From Fasciola hepatica (taxonomy: Eukaryota > Platyhelminthes > Trematoda > Plagiorchiida > Fasciolidae), in the NCBI GenBank assembly GCA_948099385.1, contig CANUEZ040000105.1, forward strand, positions 186,001 to 250,000: a stretch of 64,000 nucleotides of DNA. Direction: 5' to 3'. The notes below the pieces were generated by a model. That model saw only the letters and a list, made by a program, of their open reading frames with translations. It ran no database searches and was not told the DNA's origin. Positions 36,994 to 48,915 of this stretch are shown piece after piece; positions within the stretch are counted from its first letter, which is position 1, and each line of letters opens with the position of its first letter. Made by a program: the position numbers and the translations under genes.

Positions 36994-38199
36994 CACCCAC
37001 ATTCACAATGTATTTCTACTTTATTAGATAATGACTTCTGATATCTGAACACATTATACAGCACGAAAGTGGCTTCGTGTGTTGGAAAACATTATGATGT
37101 GATCGGATCAGTAGCTTGAATTCCAGCGAGATCCCACGTTACGCTGCGTACCAGGCCCAACTACAATAACTTAACACTGAATAATTTATATGTGGGCTCA
37201 ACGCCATACCCAACTGCGTGCTACACAACACATGGGCTTTGCGAGTAAATGGCGTAGTAGTTGATGTTTGAAACAAATTACTCGAAAGCTAGTTAGTGGG
37301 AAGTACGTATGACCCTATGTATGTTTCATAGATGGATTATGAATACGGTCTCTGCCTCACTATCATGAGGGAACTATCGTTGATGACAACTAAACACTGT
37401 GTACGAATTAACGGTGACTGGAATGTGAAAGCTTTCAAGGGAAGGAATCAATCCACCTCCAGTTTAGAAGCGAATCAGTGGTTTGATTTCCGATACGATT
37501 GTACACCAGGCTGTGCCATAGACACACAACTCGAGTCTGGTGCTTCCGACTAAACAGTTGATCGGATAACCTGAGTTTAGCATGTGTAAGTTGAAGTCCA
37601 CAGTGTAATCCATCAAACGAAAGTATCATCGGTCGCACACACTACCCAGAAATAATTGCGAGATACATAAATATCTAAGGTGTTTTATTGACCCTGGTTT
37701 TGAAAAGACATCGAATTTGGGCTGGTTTCTTAGTCACGTGATGTCGTAAGTTTTATACGAACATCTTAGATAACTGCTCTTGTTTCATTACACTGCCGTC
37801 CATCTTACACGGGCGCATTCGATACTCATCGTCTTCACACTGTTCAATGCCTCACTCCAACAGTGACGTGTGGCTCACTTCATAGAAACTAATATTCATT
37901 GACATATATCACACGTTTGAACGATATTTGTTCTATTTATCATGCTTCCTGTGCGCTTAAGTTCAATAAACATCCCTCTTACAGGAGTGGTTTCTTTCAG
38001 CTGACCCAATACAGAGCACAACAATGAAGATATTCCTTCCCCATTTCGAGCGATCTACACACCGCAAATTACGACAGTTTAAAGTTATCAAAACCGTGTA
38101 CGAATAAACTTAAACACCTCCATACATAGGCCGGGATTCGTGTGCGGAATAACGCTACTGAAGTTTTAGAAGTGAACAATGGAAAAAGAGATTTTCTCT
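36994..38199. other. No gene assigned
   Basis: One frame, 37332-37553 (+), follows a possible acceptor (gtttcatag) and reads MDYEYGLCLTIMREL and WFDFRYDCTPGCAID to a stop. It lacks a second supported exon, so it is noted only. Confidence 0.4.
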
Positions 38200-38840
38200 T
38201 CTTTTATTCAACCTTTGCCTTCTGTCCCCGGATCGGTTTCTTGAAAGGAAACTCGTTCAAAGAATGCCCAAAAAACACCGAAGAAACTATAAAGAAGAAA
38301 GATTTACTTATTGGTTAACCATTTGAAGGTGATACGATAGGTGAAATCCTAAATCAATTTGATGCCGCCATCTTTAATTCTGTTTCCAGGTACTCTTCTG
38401 ATCCACATTGAAAACAAGGATAAACTGCTGATGCTGACCTCATCAATGGTTCTGTACTCTTTCAGATGTGTTCGTGACGCATCTTATGTGGGTCAAAAGG
38501 CACGACAGCTATCCACTCGGATCAAAGAGCATCACCAAAGCTGGTTAAGCCAAGGACAGACAGCATCGATAAACAGCGCAATGTTAGCATACCCTGTTGA
38601 CACCAGACATCAGGTTAATCCAAACCCGATTTTCTAAGTTGTGTATTGTGTTCCCTCAAGCAAATATGAGGGCGTGGGTTTAAGCACTCTAGAGATGGGT
38701 GAAGCAATTGGATTCAGGAAGCTGACCACCGATCTTTGCGCCCTAAAGCGTTTGGTCCAGACACTTCAACTCCCATGGCCTAGGATCGATCGAGTCCGAA
38801 TGAATCTGTCTTCCTGTCACGCAGAGAGCGTAAGTTAGGT
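38200..38840 (+). pseudogene. Penelope-like element, 3' part with GIY-YIG endonuclease
   Basis: Near 38340 the frame GDTIGEILNQFDAA resembles the region between the reverse transcriptase and endonuclease. From 38446, VLYSFRCVRDASYVGQKARQ and LSTRIKEHH form the GIY-YIG endonuclease core (Y-x-F-x-C and YVG forms). After a stop at 38636-38638, VVYCVPSS, GEAIGFRKL and LQTLQLPWP close the domain. Stops and a frameshift make it inactive. The same C-terminal pattern is seen at 22.9 kb. The reverse-transcriptase catalytic motifs are not present, so this is a 5'-truncated copy. Confidence 0.75.
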
Positions 38841-39020
38841 AAACCAATCAAATGACAAGGACAAGTCGATCGTTGGCAAACCCCTGTCCATGATTGGTGT
38901 TTATTCCATGTCTATACGCATGGTTTCCGCCTAATGGCTCCCATGTAATTGGTAAACGGCTTAAGAATGAATTACTGAAAAGCAATTGTTTCGCCAAATT
39001 GGACTTCTGTATGTAATCGC

Positions 39021-39360
39021 CATTATCTTGTCCACGACGAAGTTAAATCAGAATGGAGAAACGGGAGATCCCTGTCGAACACCACCGGTCGTTTCGAAAG
39101 TACTAGATAGTTTACCGTAAACTCTTACACGGCCAGAAGTATGAAGGTGCAATCATTTCAGTATATTCACAAACTTCTGGGACATACCTCTCGAGTGAAG
39201 AGCACTGAGTAGCGTTGTCCGGTCAACTGATTCGGAGGGGCCTTCCAAGTCAAGGAAACCAATATCGTCGGTCGACGGTGTGCGTGATACTCCTCAGATA
39301 ATTGCCAATGAGAGCTATTTGATCCCACTCCTATCATGGTCTCACAACCTTTGGACGGAG
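39021..39360 (-). mobile_element. LINE reverse-transcriptase fragment
   Basis: The minus strand reads IGFLDLEGPSESVDRTTLL, then HTSGRVRVYGKLSS and GGVRQGSPVSPF followed by FNFVVDKIM. These match the F-DFKGAFDSVDR and GVRQGCPLSPFLFNF blocks of RTE/CR1-type LINEs. Two in-frame stops and a frameshift mark it as dead. It faces the Penelope fragment just upstream. Confidence 0.75.
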
Positions 39361-39561
39361 TCACCAGTCATATGAAATCGACTTGACTAATATCAACAGA
39401 AATCTTATCGTCATTCCGAAGAAACATAATTACTTTGTCATACGTGGTTAAATTTTCGCATCACGGTTCCTATTCCGCTAATACGACGTCTGAAAAATAA
39501 TTCATTGAGTCACTATATCCTGGAATGGTATCGAAAATGTGACTTGCGGAGGAGGAACTGT

Positions 39562-39591
39562 GGGGGCGGGGGTGGGAGGGAGTTGGGAGGG
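39562..39591 (+). other. G-quadruplex-capable G-rich tract
   Basis: Six runs of three or more G with one- to four-base loops (ggggg c ggggg t ggg a ggg agtt ggg a ggg). It can form an intramolecular quadruplex on the plus strand. No gene could be tied to it. Confidence 0.7.
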
Positions 39592-41852
39592 AAGCCGCTC
39601 AGAAAATGAAAACAACGCGCCCATTTATAGTTTCCCGTTTCAAATCTCACAGTCCAATAGGTTAAATAAAGTCACATTTAGCAAACCGGCACGCAATGAG
39701 TACCTGCTCTCGTAGATGACTATAAGAATGTCGGTGGTCTCAGCTTTTGCCTCTATGTGCTACAAGTGGAACGGAGTAGACATACAAGTTGATTTTCGAG
39801 TTGGTCTACAACTCGAGAGACTCCAACCTTAAGATGATCCAATGTGATACATTCAGCATGGTGAATTCAGTCCGAGGCAAAGCTCACCTAGTCCTGCCAG
39901 TGATCGAGGGTATGACATTGATTCTTACAAAACCCACATCATCATGTAAATACGAGTAATTAAACTTCAGACTTATATTGAAGAATGTTTCTATTGATTT
40001 CGACCGTTATTTATGCGATCGAACTCTGTCATCAAACAACATTTGCCACACGTAATGAATAAACATAGCGATTGCAGTTTAATAACCGATTGCTCACGAA
40101 TTCCTCCATAACTTGACCCCTTGCAAACTTTTCGTGATTTTTTACAAAAATCTAAGTGATTTATTTATTTTCTGATATCATTTTATGGAATTCGTTCACT
40201 ACAGAAATTTGACGGTTTTCAATATTTTGTAGGAGATCTCTGACAAACGTAATCTGAACGAATTATACACACGTGCTCCCATGCAATCGGTATCGCCACG
40301 CGAATCCCAGTATTGACTCCCATCAGGAAATATATTTTCTCGTTTATCTCCCGAAACAATCGCATAGTTTTACGTAAACAGGACTGTCATACATTGCAGT
40401 TAAACATGGTAAAAATGAAAGTATCGTGGCAAATGAATCAGAAAGCTGTGAAAAACTAGAGATCACCGAGCCAATCTGTGAGGAACTTTCCAAGTAAAAT
40501 CTATCATTTCAATAATAGAAATCTGTCGGCAGTTTATTCACACCTTGTTTATAGTGAGTTGGCATTAGTGTCAAATGCACGATGTTTTGGAATGTGACCC
40601 GTTTTCACTCATCAGAGCACACGAAAACCGAAGGAATACCTCTTACTCCATTCGGAAATGTGCAAGGCACCTGCCTCTTGTTATACAAAAAAGAGACTTC
40701 ATGCGCTTTGAGCTCCGTTTTGGGGGTAAGAATGTGTTTAAAAATGCCACTCTCCTCGCAATGCCATAAACGCCGTCTCTGATCATATTCTGACCTAAGC
40801 GTGCAGGTTTTGCAATCTTTCGGTAGAACGGATAGAACAATTCACTACACTACACGCACATCGGAAGAGTGAAATCACTTTTCATTTTCAGCTCGTATCT
40901 CGCACACAGTCCAGCTCTCTAATGTCAGTCATCTCAGTATAATTGCTGGCACCCTCAACTATGGAATTTTACAATTCAGAGCTACAAAACAAATCTCATT
41001 TCGAGCATTCTTTTAAAGCTGTTATGCGAATACTGTGACACGTTCGATTTGACCTACTGGTGAAGAATGGAAGGGGTAGTTGGGATTGTAACTCATGTAC
41101 GAGCAAAACCCATTTGGCACGATCGACCAAGAAATAGGCATGGTAAATGGAACCAAACTAGAGCGGCCCATTTAACGCGTACATATTATATACTTGCAGT
41201 AAAGCAATCAGCAGGCCAATGCACTTTATTTCTTGATTATCTAAATTAGTTCCGGTATTGGCTCTCAAGTGCACACGCTTGTGTCAAGATAGACTGTCTT
41301 CTAGACGGTACTCCATTGGGCGAATGAATTGCGAAAGCAATCCGCAGATCTCCTTTCCATTGCTATCATATATTGACGTTGAAAATCGATCATTTGAGCA
41401 GTGCACTCTTTCCATGAGGGGCACATCAGTTCTCTTTGCATGACGTTGATTTACAAGAAGTATATTCTAGACCTATAAAAATGACTCCCAACCAAGCTTA
41501 TTTCTGCAATATATTCTTGTATACCCACAAATAAACATATTTAGTTGCTTGCAGCCACAACAATTACGTTCGTAATGAGCATGATGGTGTTTGAGATAAT
41601 ACACGTTGCCCAGTTACATGAGGAGATAGTGCAAACGTTTGTACTATATGATAGAAATAAAACAAAATGAATCTGAATCGTCTTTTCACTCCGTCGTCAG
41701 TCATGTTACTTTTGTCTACAACTGGTCAGATTAGAGCTATCCTGACCAACAAGTCATTCATTCAGAGAGTTGAACCCAACCATTGCTAGTCTGAGTCTGA
41801 GACATACACCTTTGACCGCGCCCGTGTGCAAGCATGAAATAAAATGTCGCGG
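39592..41852. other. No gene assigned
   Basis: Overlapping short frames at 40575-40840 and 41067-41443 have no supporting splice pairs. No repeat was recognised. Confidence 0.45.
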
Positions 41853-42289
41853 TTATCTAACACTAGAACGATTTGATCCAGTAAATAGGTGCATATCACC
41901 GGCTGCAACCTTGGGCCGCTGATAGAGAAAAGGTCGCCGGTGAGGTGGTTCATCGGGAATAGAAGGAATCCAGGCAGGCTGAATAACTGGTTGTGGATAA
42001 GCAGTGACAGTGTTCGAGTATGTGCTGGGTTTTATACCTTGCAGGGGATACTTCTGAGAAGGCCACATAGATCTGAAGACAGCACTGTGAATTGGACAAT
42101 GCTGCCTGTAACTAAAAAAGTTAATGCCTTTTGTCGTGGTGTGAACCCGGCAAAGTAATTCGAATAAGGTGCATGAACATTTCTCGGTCACTTTCTCGTG
42201 AACTACCCTCCAGATTGCAATCGCTTTTGCCAAAGCCGAGGGTGCATTCACAAACAGAAAGGTCACACGATTTTCCTCTAATCAACATC
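41853..42289 (-). CDS. Putative three-exon gene end, Pro-rich tail
   Basis: The exons are 42289-42207 (acceptor gtccaaaatag, donor gtagtt), 42111-42038 (acceptor taacttttttag, donor gtataa) and 41978-41853 (acceptor ccagttattcag) ending in TAA. Phase is kept at both junctions. The joined frame reads GKSCDLSVCECTLGFGKSDC, TGSIVQFTVLSSDLCGLL, then PAWIPSIPDEPPHRRPFLY and ends SNRSSVR. The Cys-rich start (C-x4-C-x-C-x7-C) resembles a small disulfide module such as EGF, but too little is present to name it. If the middle exon is not spliced at 42037, a different frame stays open straight through to the same stop, so the internal structure is not certain. Confidence 0.5.
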
Positions 42290-43671
42290 CTATTTTGGAC
42301 TACGTGATTAGGCAGTAAGATAGTAAGCACCAATTAAAAGTTGCACATCAACTCCAATTCCTTTTCAAACAACGTTTGCCTTTCCCTACAATTCGCATCA
42401 TTCTGTATTTGTAGTGCTGACAATAGGCTGGTCTCCAACCCGTTGCATCATATAAACGTACAGTGATAATAATACTAATAATATATCTTATAATAATAAT
42501 AAACCATTGTAAACTCGCTAGTCATCAAGCCAAACTCAAGCTTTGCTCAAATACTCTCGAAGTTACGTTGAATGATTTTTACCCATCGACTACCCTCAGA
42601 AACCAGGTACACCTGCCGTAGGCCCTTGACCGGATTTTTCCTGATCCGAACATGGACTTTCATTCAGCCGATCCCACAGCTTCCTGTCACTGTCTCCCAC
42701 TGAAAGTGTATCGGAGAAACCTCGTTCTCACAAACCGAGTTCGGGATTATGACGGTTCTTTCATCTCAATTCATCACAAGGATTTGTGTACTCCATGGTT
42801 GTCCTCTCTCTTATCTTTTCCAACCCCTAATTAATGTGGTCCTGACAATCTAGTTTTAGTTATGCGAAGTTCTGCTCAGGTGGAGAAGTGTCAGATTTTG
42901 AGTACGCGGAGATTTTTTCTCAATGATGCGACAGGTTTGTAACAAACATTTTCTTGAAAGAATGAACAACTATGGCGCCGCTGTGACACCCGGATGTCTT
43001 CTAAGGGTTGGTTGCACGTTGCCATGGTTTGTACTGCTTTTACTCTGTGACTAAGTGACCTCGTCACTTCGAGTTGAGGACCCTCGGCTTTTAAATGCGT
43101 TCTATAACCGAAGTCCGTGAAGCGTTGCTCGGGTTTATTGTGAAAATAGAGTGAGTATTAACAAATAGTGACCCTCTCAACCAAACTTTCGATCCGTACT
43201 GGTGGCTTGGTCATGTTTAGCAAATTCCTGTTCAATGTCCATTTAATCTTGCTTTATTCGCATATGCTGGGCAAGGCTGTATGAACCGAAGTTGTGGTAA
43301 GGCTACGGTTTGGCTTAGAAACAGGATGAAGCTAGCATCAGCATTGGCTGTGGTTGATGCTTCCTGTCTCTCCGATTGTTGCCTAGGGAAGGAGGATTAT
43401 CAGTAAGTACAGACTACGAAGAATACTGTTCAACACATAAGTCATCGACGCGACTGCTGTACGGCTAGTCTGTCCAACCCTCGCACCTTATGAGTCACAA
43501 GATATCTATCATAAAAACGAAATGACGAAAACAACAAACGGTGCACGGTGGAAAAAACAGGAATCAGAGCATGTTATTTTCCTACTAACGGTTGGTTATT
43601 CATGTATTTCACATACCATCCCTATTTGTTTAATTACTGTTCTCTCGGTAATCAGCATGGTTTCAAGCCGG

Positions 43672-43673
<2 letters not shown>
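42290..43673. other. No gene recognised
   Basis: It contains AT-rich tracts near 42460-42500 (aataat repeats) and otherwise nothing supported. Confidence 0.5.

Positions 43674-43724
<51 letters not shown>
43674..43724. repeat. TA microsatellite
   Basis: Uninterrupted TA units of about 51 bp. Confidence 0.95.
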
Positions 43725-43726
<2 letters not shown>

Positions 43727-43799
43727 TAACTCAGGAATTGGAAAATTCTCCGACGCTGATGTTGTCAAGCTCCCTAAGCCACTAAGTTAACCAATGTTA

Positions 43800-44215
43800 T
43801 TGTACCGGACGTTCCTTCGTCAACAGTACCCAAACATGGGGCCTGGCCTCTCACTGGACTAACGACTTCCGTTAACAATCATATACTTGATTCACTCTAA
43901 ATTCCTAAATATTGGGGTCCTGCCACAATCCCTTCAATAACAAAAGGGTCGAGTACTCAAACGGGAAGCAAGAACGTCCAACAAATTGCCCTTTCCTCGT
44001 CCAGATTGAAGCTAGTTGAACATACAATAATTAAGCGCTTTGAGAACGCAGTCAGAATTACCACTGACAAATACCAGTTTGCGTATAAACCTAGGCGTTT
44101 CACGGTCGACGTGATAAGGTGCATAATCCATTACATGACAAATCAGTAAGGTTAACCTTTTTTGATTACACATCCTCTGCATCTGTCGACAGTGTACACA
44201 GTATGCATCAGTTGA
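43800..44215 (+). mobile_element. LINE reverse-transcriptase fragment
   Basis: The plus strand reads LKLVEHTIIKRFENAVRIT, TDKYQFAYKPRRFTVDVIRC and, after a stop and frameshift, FDYTSSASVDSVHSMHQL. The order (fingers region, QFAYKP-R-S-TVDA-like block, then a DYTSAFDSV-like block) is that of a CR1/jockey-type LINE. It differs from the family at 9.2 and 39 kb. The catalytic YxDD is not reached. Confidence 0.7.
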
Positions 44216-44418
44216 TTTCGTTAGACCAATAATCCACGGCGATACTGTGGAGAGTACCTTGCATGAGAGATTTTCCTTTGAAAATAGTTCATTAAAATAA
44301 ACGAATCTTTACACACCGGTTAGTCATAAGAAAAATAAATCTGTATGTATAGAATTGTCGAGTCATGGGGAATAATACGCAATACACAATTACATGAAAG
44401 TGGTGTACAGTATCGCTT

Positions 44419-45245
44419 TTAACTGGTTGCAGATCGATTGGTTAATTCAGCTCTTGTCTGAACAATGAAACGGGCCATCTGTTGGCAATGAGCCGTACCC
44501 AATCTTTTACAGCCACAATCTACTTTCGTCACTATATAATATTTATAAAAACACCTGCTGAATTCAGAGACCTCATCTGATTGAAACCACGGAAATCCGT
44601 TCGAGGAATCTGCACACATTACTTTTTGTGCAAATTCTGCACGATTGTGTTTGCCTAACAAAAGAATAACTAATTTATTGGAATTCATTTGTATCGAACG
44701 AGGACTCCTGTTGTAGATAGCTGTAGCCTGAAATATTTGCATAATGATAATGTTACTGGCTGTGGACTTTTCTCAACCCGAACTCCTCGCGATTCGAGTT
44801 TCCGCATCGATGTGTTTATCGAAGATTTGTCCTCGTGATCAAGTGATAAGGAAGGCATGAAGAATAGAGAGAATTGTACGAGTTGAATGGGAACTCATAA
44901 ATAATATAACCAAAATTCATTACGCCCACGCAAATTTGCTCACTTTACATTCTGTACGCCCTCATCGATTAACAGAATCCTGCTTCACATGCCATTGCGG
45001 CACACAACATAAAACGATCTGTGTTGAAGACACACCATTGGGTTACACTGAACAACGGTGACCTCATAAGAACTTCGTCTAAATTGAGCTGCACACTGGA
45101 GAACAATTAGTCTCGAAGGGATTTCATCTAAACTGACAGAATTAAAACAACTTTCTAATAATTTCTTCACTATCGACGGTGCAAGGCAGAAGGTGGAATA
45201 TGGCACATACAACGTATTATCTTCCACACCGAATGATAACTTCCA
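44419..45245 (-). CDS. Putative gene with two long exons, function unknown
   Basis: Exon 45245-44985 follows an excellent acceptor (gttcatttgcag) and stays open for 86 codons: WKLSFGVEDNTLYVPYSTF, APSIVKKLLESCFNSVSLDE and IPSRLIVLQCAAQFRR. Exon 44727-44419 follows acceptor gcaaatatttcag and runs 102 codons to a stop: ATAIYNRSPRSIQMNSNKLV, FPWFQSDEVSEFSRCFYKYY and TAHCQQMARFIVQTRAEL. Both start in phase 0, and a phase-0 donor (gag|gtcacc) inside the first would join them, but it is a weak site. They could also be ends of separate transcripts. No family is recognised. Confidence 0.45.
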
Positions 45246-48200
45246 CTGCAAATGAACACACGCGCTTCAGAATGAACAAACAACGAAAAATTAGGCATTT
45301 TATTTTGAAGCTGAGTTGAGACGTGAGAACAAAACGAGTTCCTTTGTCCGGTTATGCAAATTTCGAACCACATTTTGTGGCAGTATTTTGATTCAGCAAA
45401 TCTGAATGCTAGATTTGTTCAACTATTTGAGAAAGGACTTTTCAACCTTTCATCTCCTGGGTATTTGCGTGAGATCAACCATTGGATTTCTCTTTGGAGT
45501 AGGACTGGGTGATTTGATGTGAAAATGTGATTTGGAAACCGGTGCTATTGTGGCTGCCGATTGATTCCATAAACAACGGTATAATAAACACAATCAACAT
45601 TTGTGCAGTTGTCCAGCTATTAAGATTCCCTAACCGTTTTGATCATTCCGTTACCAGTGTTTGCATTCGAAACGTGTCTGGTTCAAGCAGAATTTCATCC
45701 TCCCAAGTCCAAACCGGTGATGGTAAAACGATCATCATAATGGAATTTCAATCCTGCTGTCCCAGGTTCGAATCCTGCTCCGGCCTCCTGTCACTTCCAA
45801 AATGGCAACTTCTTATTGGCCTCGACTTCCTCCCTGAAATAATGGACTTGTATCCTATAGAAGGAGGTAAATAGAAATATGGAGTCATCAGTTGAAAGAT
45901 ATACACTAAGAGCTCCACATCATTATCTTTACCTACAAGCTCCGTCAAATACACGTTCGAATTGATGAGGTTGAATGTTCAAACCCCACAAGAGCACTAA
46001 TCTGAACCCGGATATTTTTTCACCTACACCTTTTAATTTGTTCACATCGAAACATGAAACTTTCAATTTGTCATCTCATCTACACACCTTCCACTGTCCA
46101 TTCCATTCTAAGTACGCACGAATCAAGATGAGCTGCAAGCATTTCCGGTATTGGCTTTGCATGCCGCTGAAACAGAAATCAATATGATCAGTGCAGTGCG
46201 CAGACCTAAGTGGTAGGAACCAAGACACTGAGAGAGGGATCGGTGAATACTCTATTATGGCTTAGTTAGGGTGGTAAATAATGGGTTATCCAATAAGAAC
46301 TCCCCATGAACATTTTTTTCGTTTGCTTGATAAAGAAGTACGAAGGCAAATAATGCATATCGGGTTGCTGAGTGATCATTCCACTCTCAGTAGTTCCACT
46401 TTTCTCATACGTTAAGTGGATCCCATGTTGATCGAACTCGAAATACCTCACTCTCTGTCACAGAGCGCATACAGTTCGAGCCAAATTTGGCAAAGCACTT
46501 AACATGTGTGATGGGCATACAAATATTAGAGCTGCTTGAGGCACAAACAAAGATTCCTCATCATCAACCAATAAGGACGGAGAGTTTGACTCCAGCTAGA
46601 ATTTCAACAGTTTCGTTGCCATTCGAATAACACGAAATATGGGAAATGAGGACCTGTTCCTTCAAGCGCTGTTTGCCAACTGTTTCAAGCCTGGATGAAT
46701 GTGTGTTATGTCATGTCTACTGAAGTCATCAAACTGCATATTGTTTAACCACATAGTTGCACAAAATTCATTTTCCTGAACAAGCCAATTAAACTGTGAG
46801 CCGTTTTGTGTCAACTGTGAATTCTGCCCGGTAAAATATTCATTCTATTACTCATGATATTCCTCATATTGGCGTTACTATTAGTCCTAAAATATTTCCA
46901 CATTTGTCTCTCTCTCTATCTCGATGTACTCTTCGACATATTACCGATTATAGTGGACTTCATTTTCATAACTCAGAATTAAATATTTTCTTGATTCCTC
47001 AATCGTTTCACCGAATGGCAAATTAGCTCGTTTTCATTAATCTATAAACGCTTCATTACATCACAATATATTATGACAAATTGAATACTATATCACTATT
47101 TTTGTCCAATTGGTCCCATCTTTCAACTTGCCGTTATAAATCGTGACTTATTTGTCTGATTCTAAATGAATAAAAGTGAGCTCATTCCCCAAGTCTGTGT
47201 CCTCCAAATATATGCTTTCTTCAAGCTAACCCCGAAGCTCTCATTTATCCATTCCTTCTCCAAGGATTTGTATGAAGCAATTCAATCATTCCCCATCTCG
47301 AGCCCATCTGATCACGCCAAAACTATGTTTTAGGACCTCATTTGTGATCGTCAAATTTGATTTCAGTCATTTCAATGTTGCATTTCTCAACCACTGCGCG
47401 TTCATCCCTATGAGAGAGAGTGTGCAGATAAATTGGCTATGTGTGAAAGATTTCGTCAATTTGAAAGGCCCTTAACCAGCGAGACTTGCTGTCCATTGGA
47501 GTCAATTTACATTCAAGGTAGCTGTTTGCCGTCTTCACAATTGAAGCAACACTCTCCCAGTGTATGAGATCGTTCACTCGTAAATTTAAAACTACTGGTA
47601 GATTTCAAGTTAAAAACACTAGACTGCAATCACTCACAAACTCACCTACAACCCACAAGCAGTGACAGATTTAGAATGCGGTGAACAACTTCTGTACCAT
47701 CAGTTCTACGCCACGGTGATGCAAGAAACGAATGCAGTGCGCAATGTGGTGTTTTATTCACCATCAACAAGAAACGTATTTAATCGGGAATTCAGTTCCG
47801 AGCCTTGCATACATACCTACTCTTGTCGCCAAAGCAGGTAGATTACTGACCGGAAAGAAGAGAACAAACACCACGAAAACGATGGGAACTAGAGAAATTC
47901 AGCCCACCTTCCTCAAGGACTGCTACCTTTCCAGCTGAGCATCTTGTGGTATTTTTTACCACGTGCATTAAACAAAACGACGAGATCGGAAGATGAGGAC
48001 CAATTCGTATTACTCCAGTGCTCTGGAGGTGAATGTGCAAATTTTGTCAAAATCGTTCTCCTCTGATATTATGAAACTAATAAGTTCACACACTAATTCT
48101 TGCCTCAACATTCACCCTGATTACCGGTGTCCTTGATGAGACTTATGCTGTACGAAAGATGCTATTTCATATTCATCCAGCTCCGTCTTATCGACTCAGG

Positions 48201-48531
48201 ACTGTAACGGAAATCCCCTATGCGTGCGTTTCGGTATTCAATCATCCCGACAGAATTTTACTGCTGACAACACTAGAGAATGCGACCAGACCTCCACTAC
48301 ACTTATCAATTTCGAGACTATATCACTATAAAGTACCTCATTGATCGTTCTCAGTCAAATTTATCAGTCTCCGAGTGTAAGCTGTGGTCATTTTATGAAA
48401 TGCTAGATCACGATTCAGTAGTATCCACCGCGTACATTTATGTCGCTATATTCCTGTGAGGAAATGTTCATCGTGTGACACATATTGCACTAATATTCTG
48501 TTGGACATGGTTCGTTCTCTGCACACGCATT
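45246..48531. other. No gene assigned
   Basis: A B-box-like ggttcgaatcctg near 45764-45776, with the usual spurious frames (CPRFESCSG, EQDSNLGQQ), suggests a degraded SINE without a clear A box. Other short frames have no splice support. Confidence 0.4.
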
Positions 48532-48869
48532 TCACCTCTGGTGTATCTTCCCGATGTAACATATCCAAAAGCAAGTTGTTCTACTCATGGGAGATTGCTC
48601 ATTGTTCATCTCTTGTATCTCAATTTGTGAAATACCTCTACAGTCCACCTTTGATGACGGATAGAATCCGAAAATTCTCTGTTGTAGCGCCGATTTCGTT
48701 AACACTCCCTCATTACTGCCACTTGAATCCGGCATAATCATTCTGGTTTTGTAACTGATTAAATGACAATCGCCTATATTCAGTGGCATACGTATTGATG
48801 AGCAATAGGTCGGAAATCCATCCTTTATATCGCACACAGGGACATTTTGAAAGATACATTGTGTCATCT
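48532..48869 (-). CDS. Unassigned 111-codon open frame
   Basis: It follows an acceptor-like gaatgtttaaatag and reads MTQCIFQNVPVCDIKDGF, MPLNIGDCHLISYKTRM and LQQRIFGFYPSSK, after which a donor gtggac is possible. It lies downstream of the poly(A) signal of the 48.9-49.6 kb gene on the same strand, so it is either a separate gene or a chance frame. Confidence 0.25.
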
Positions 48870-48896
48870 CTATTTAAACATTCTGTACTGCCTTGA

Positions 48897-48902
48897 TTTA
48901 TT
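48897..48902 (-). terminator. Poly(A) signal AATAAA
   Basis: AATAAA on the minus strand lies 13 bases after the TAA stop at 48916-48918. This supports this strand and the end of the gene there. Confidence 0.6.
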
Positions 48903-48915
48903 CCAGATTTTTCTC

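Noticed and set aside
45760..45800. B-box-like ggttcgaatcctg suggesting a tRNA or SINE
   Set aside because: No A box or cloverleaf could be found upstream at the right spacing.
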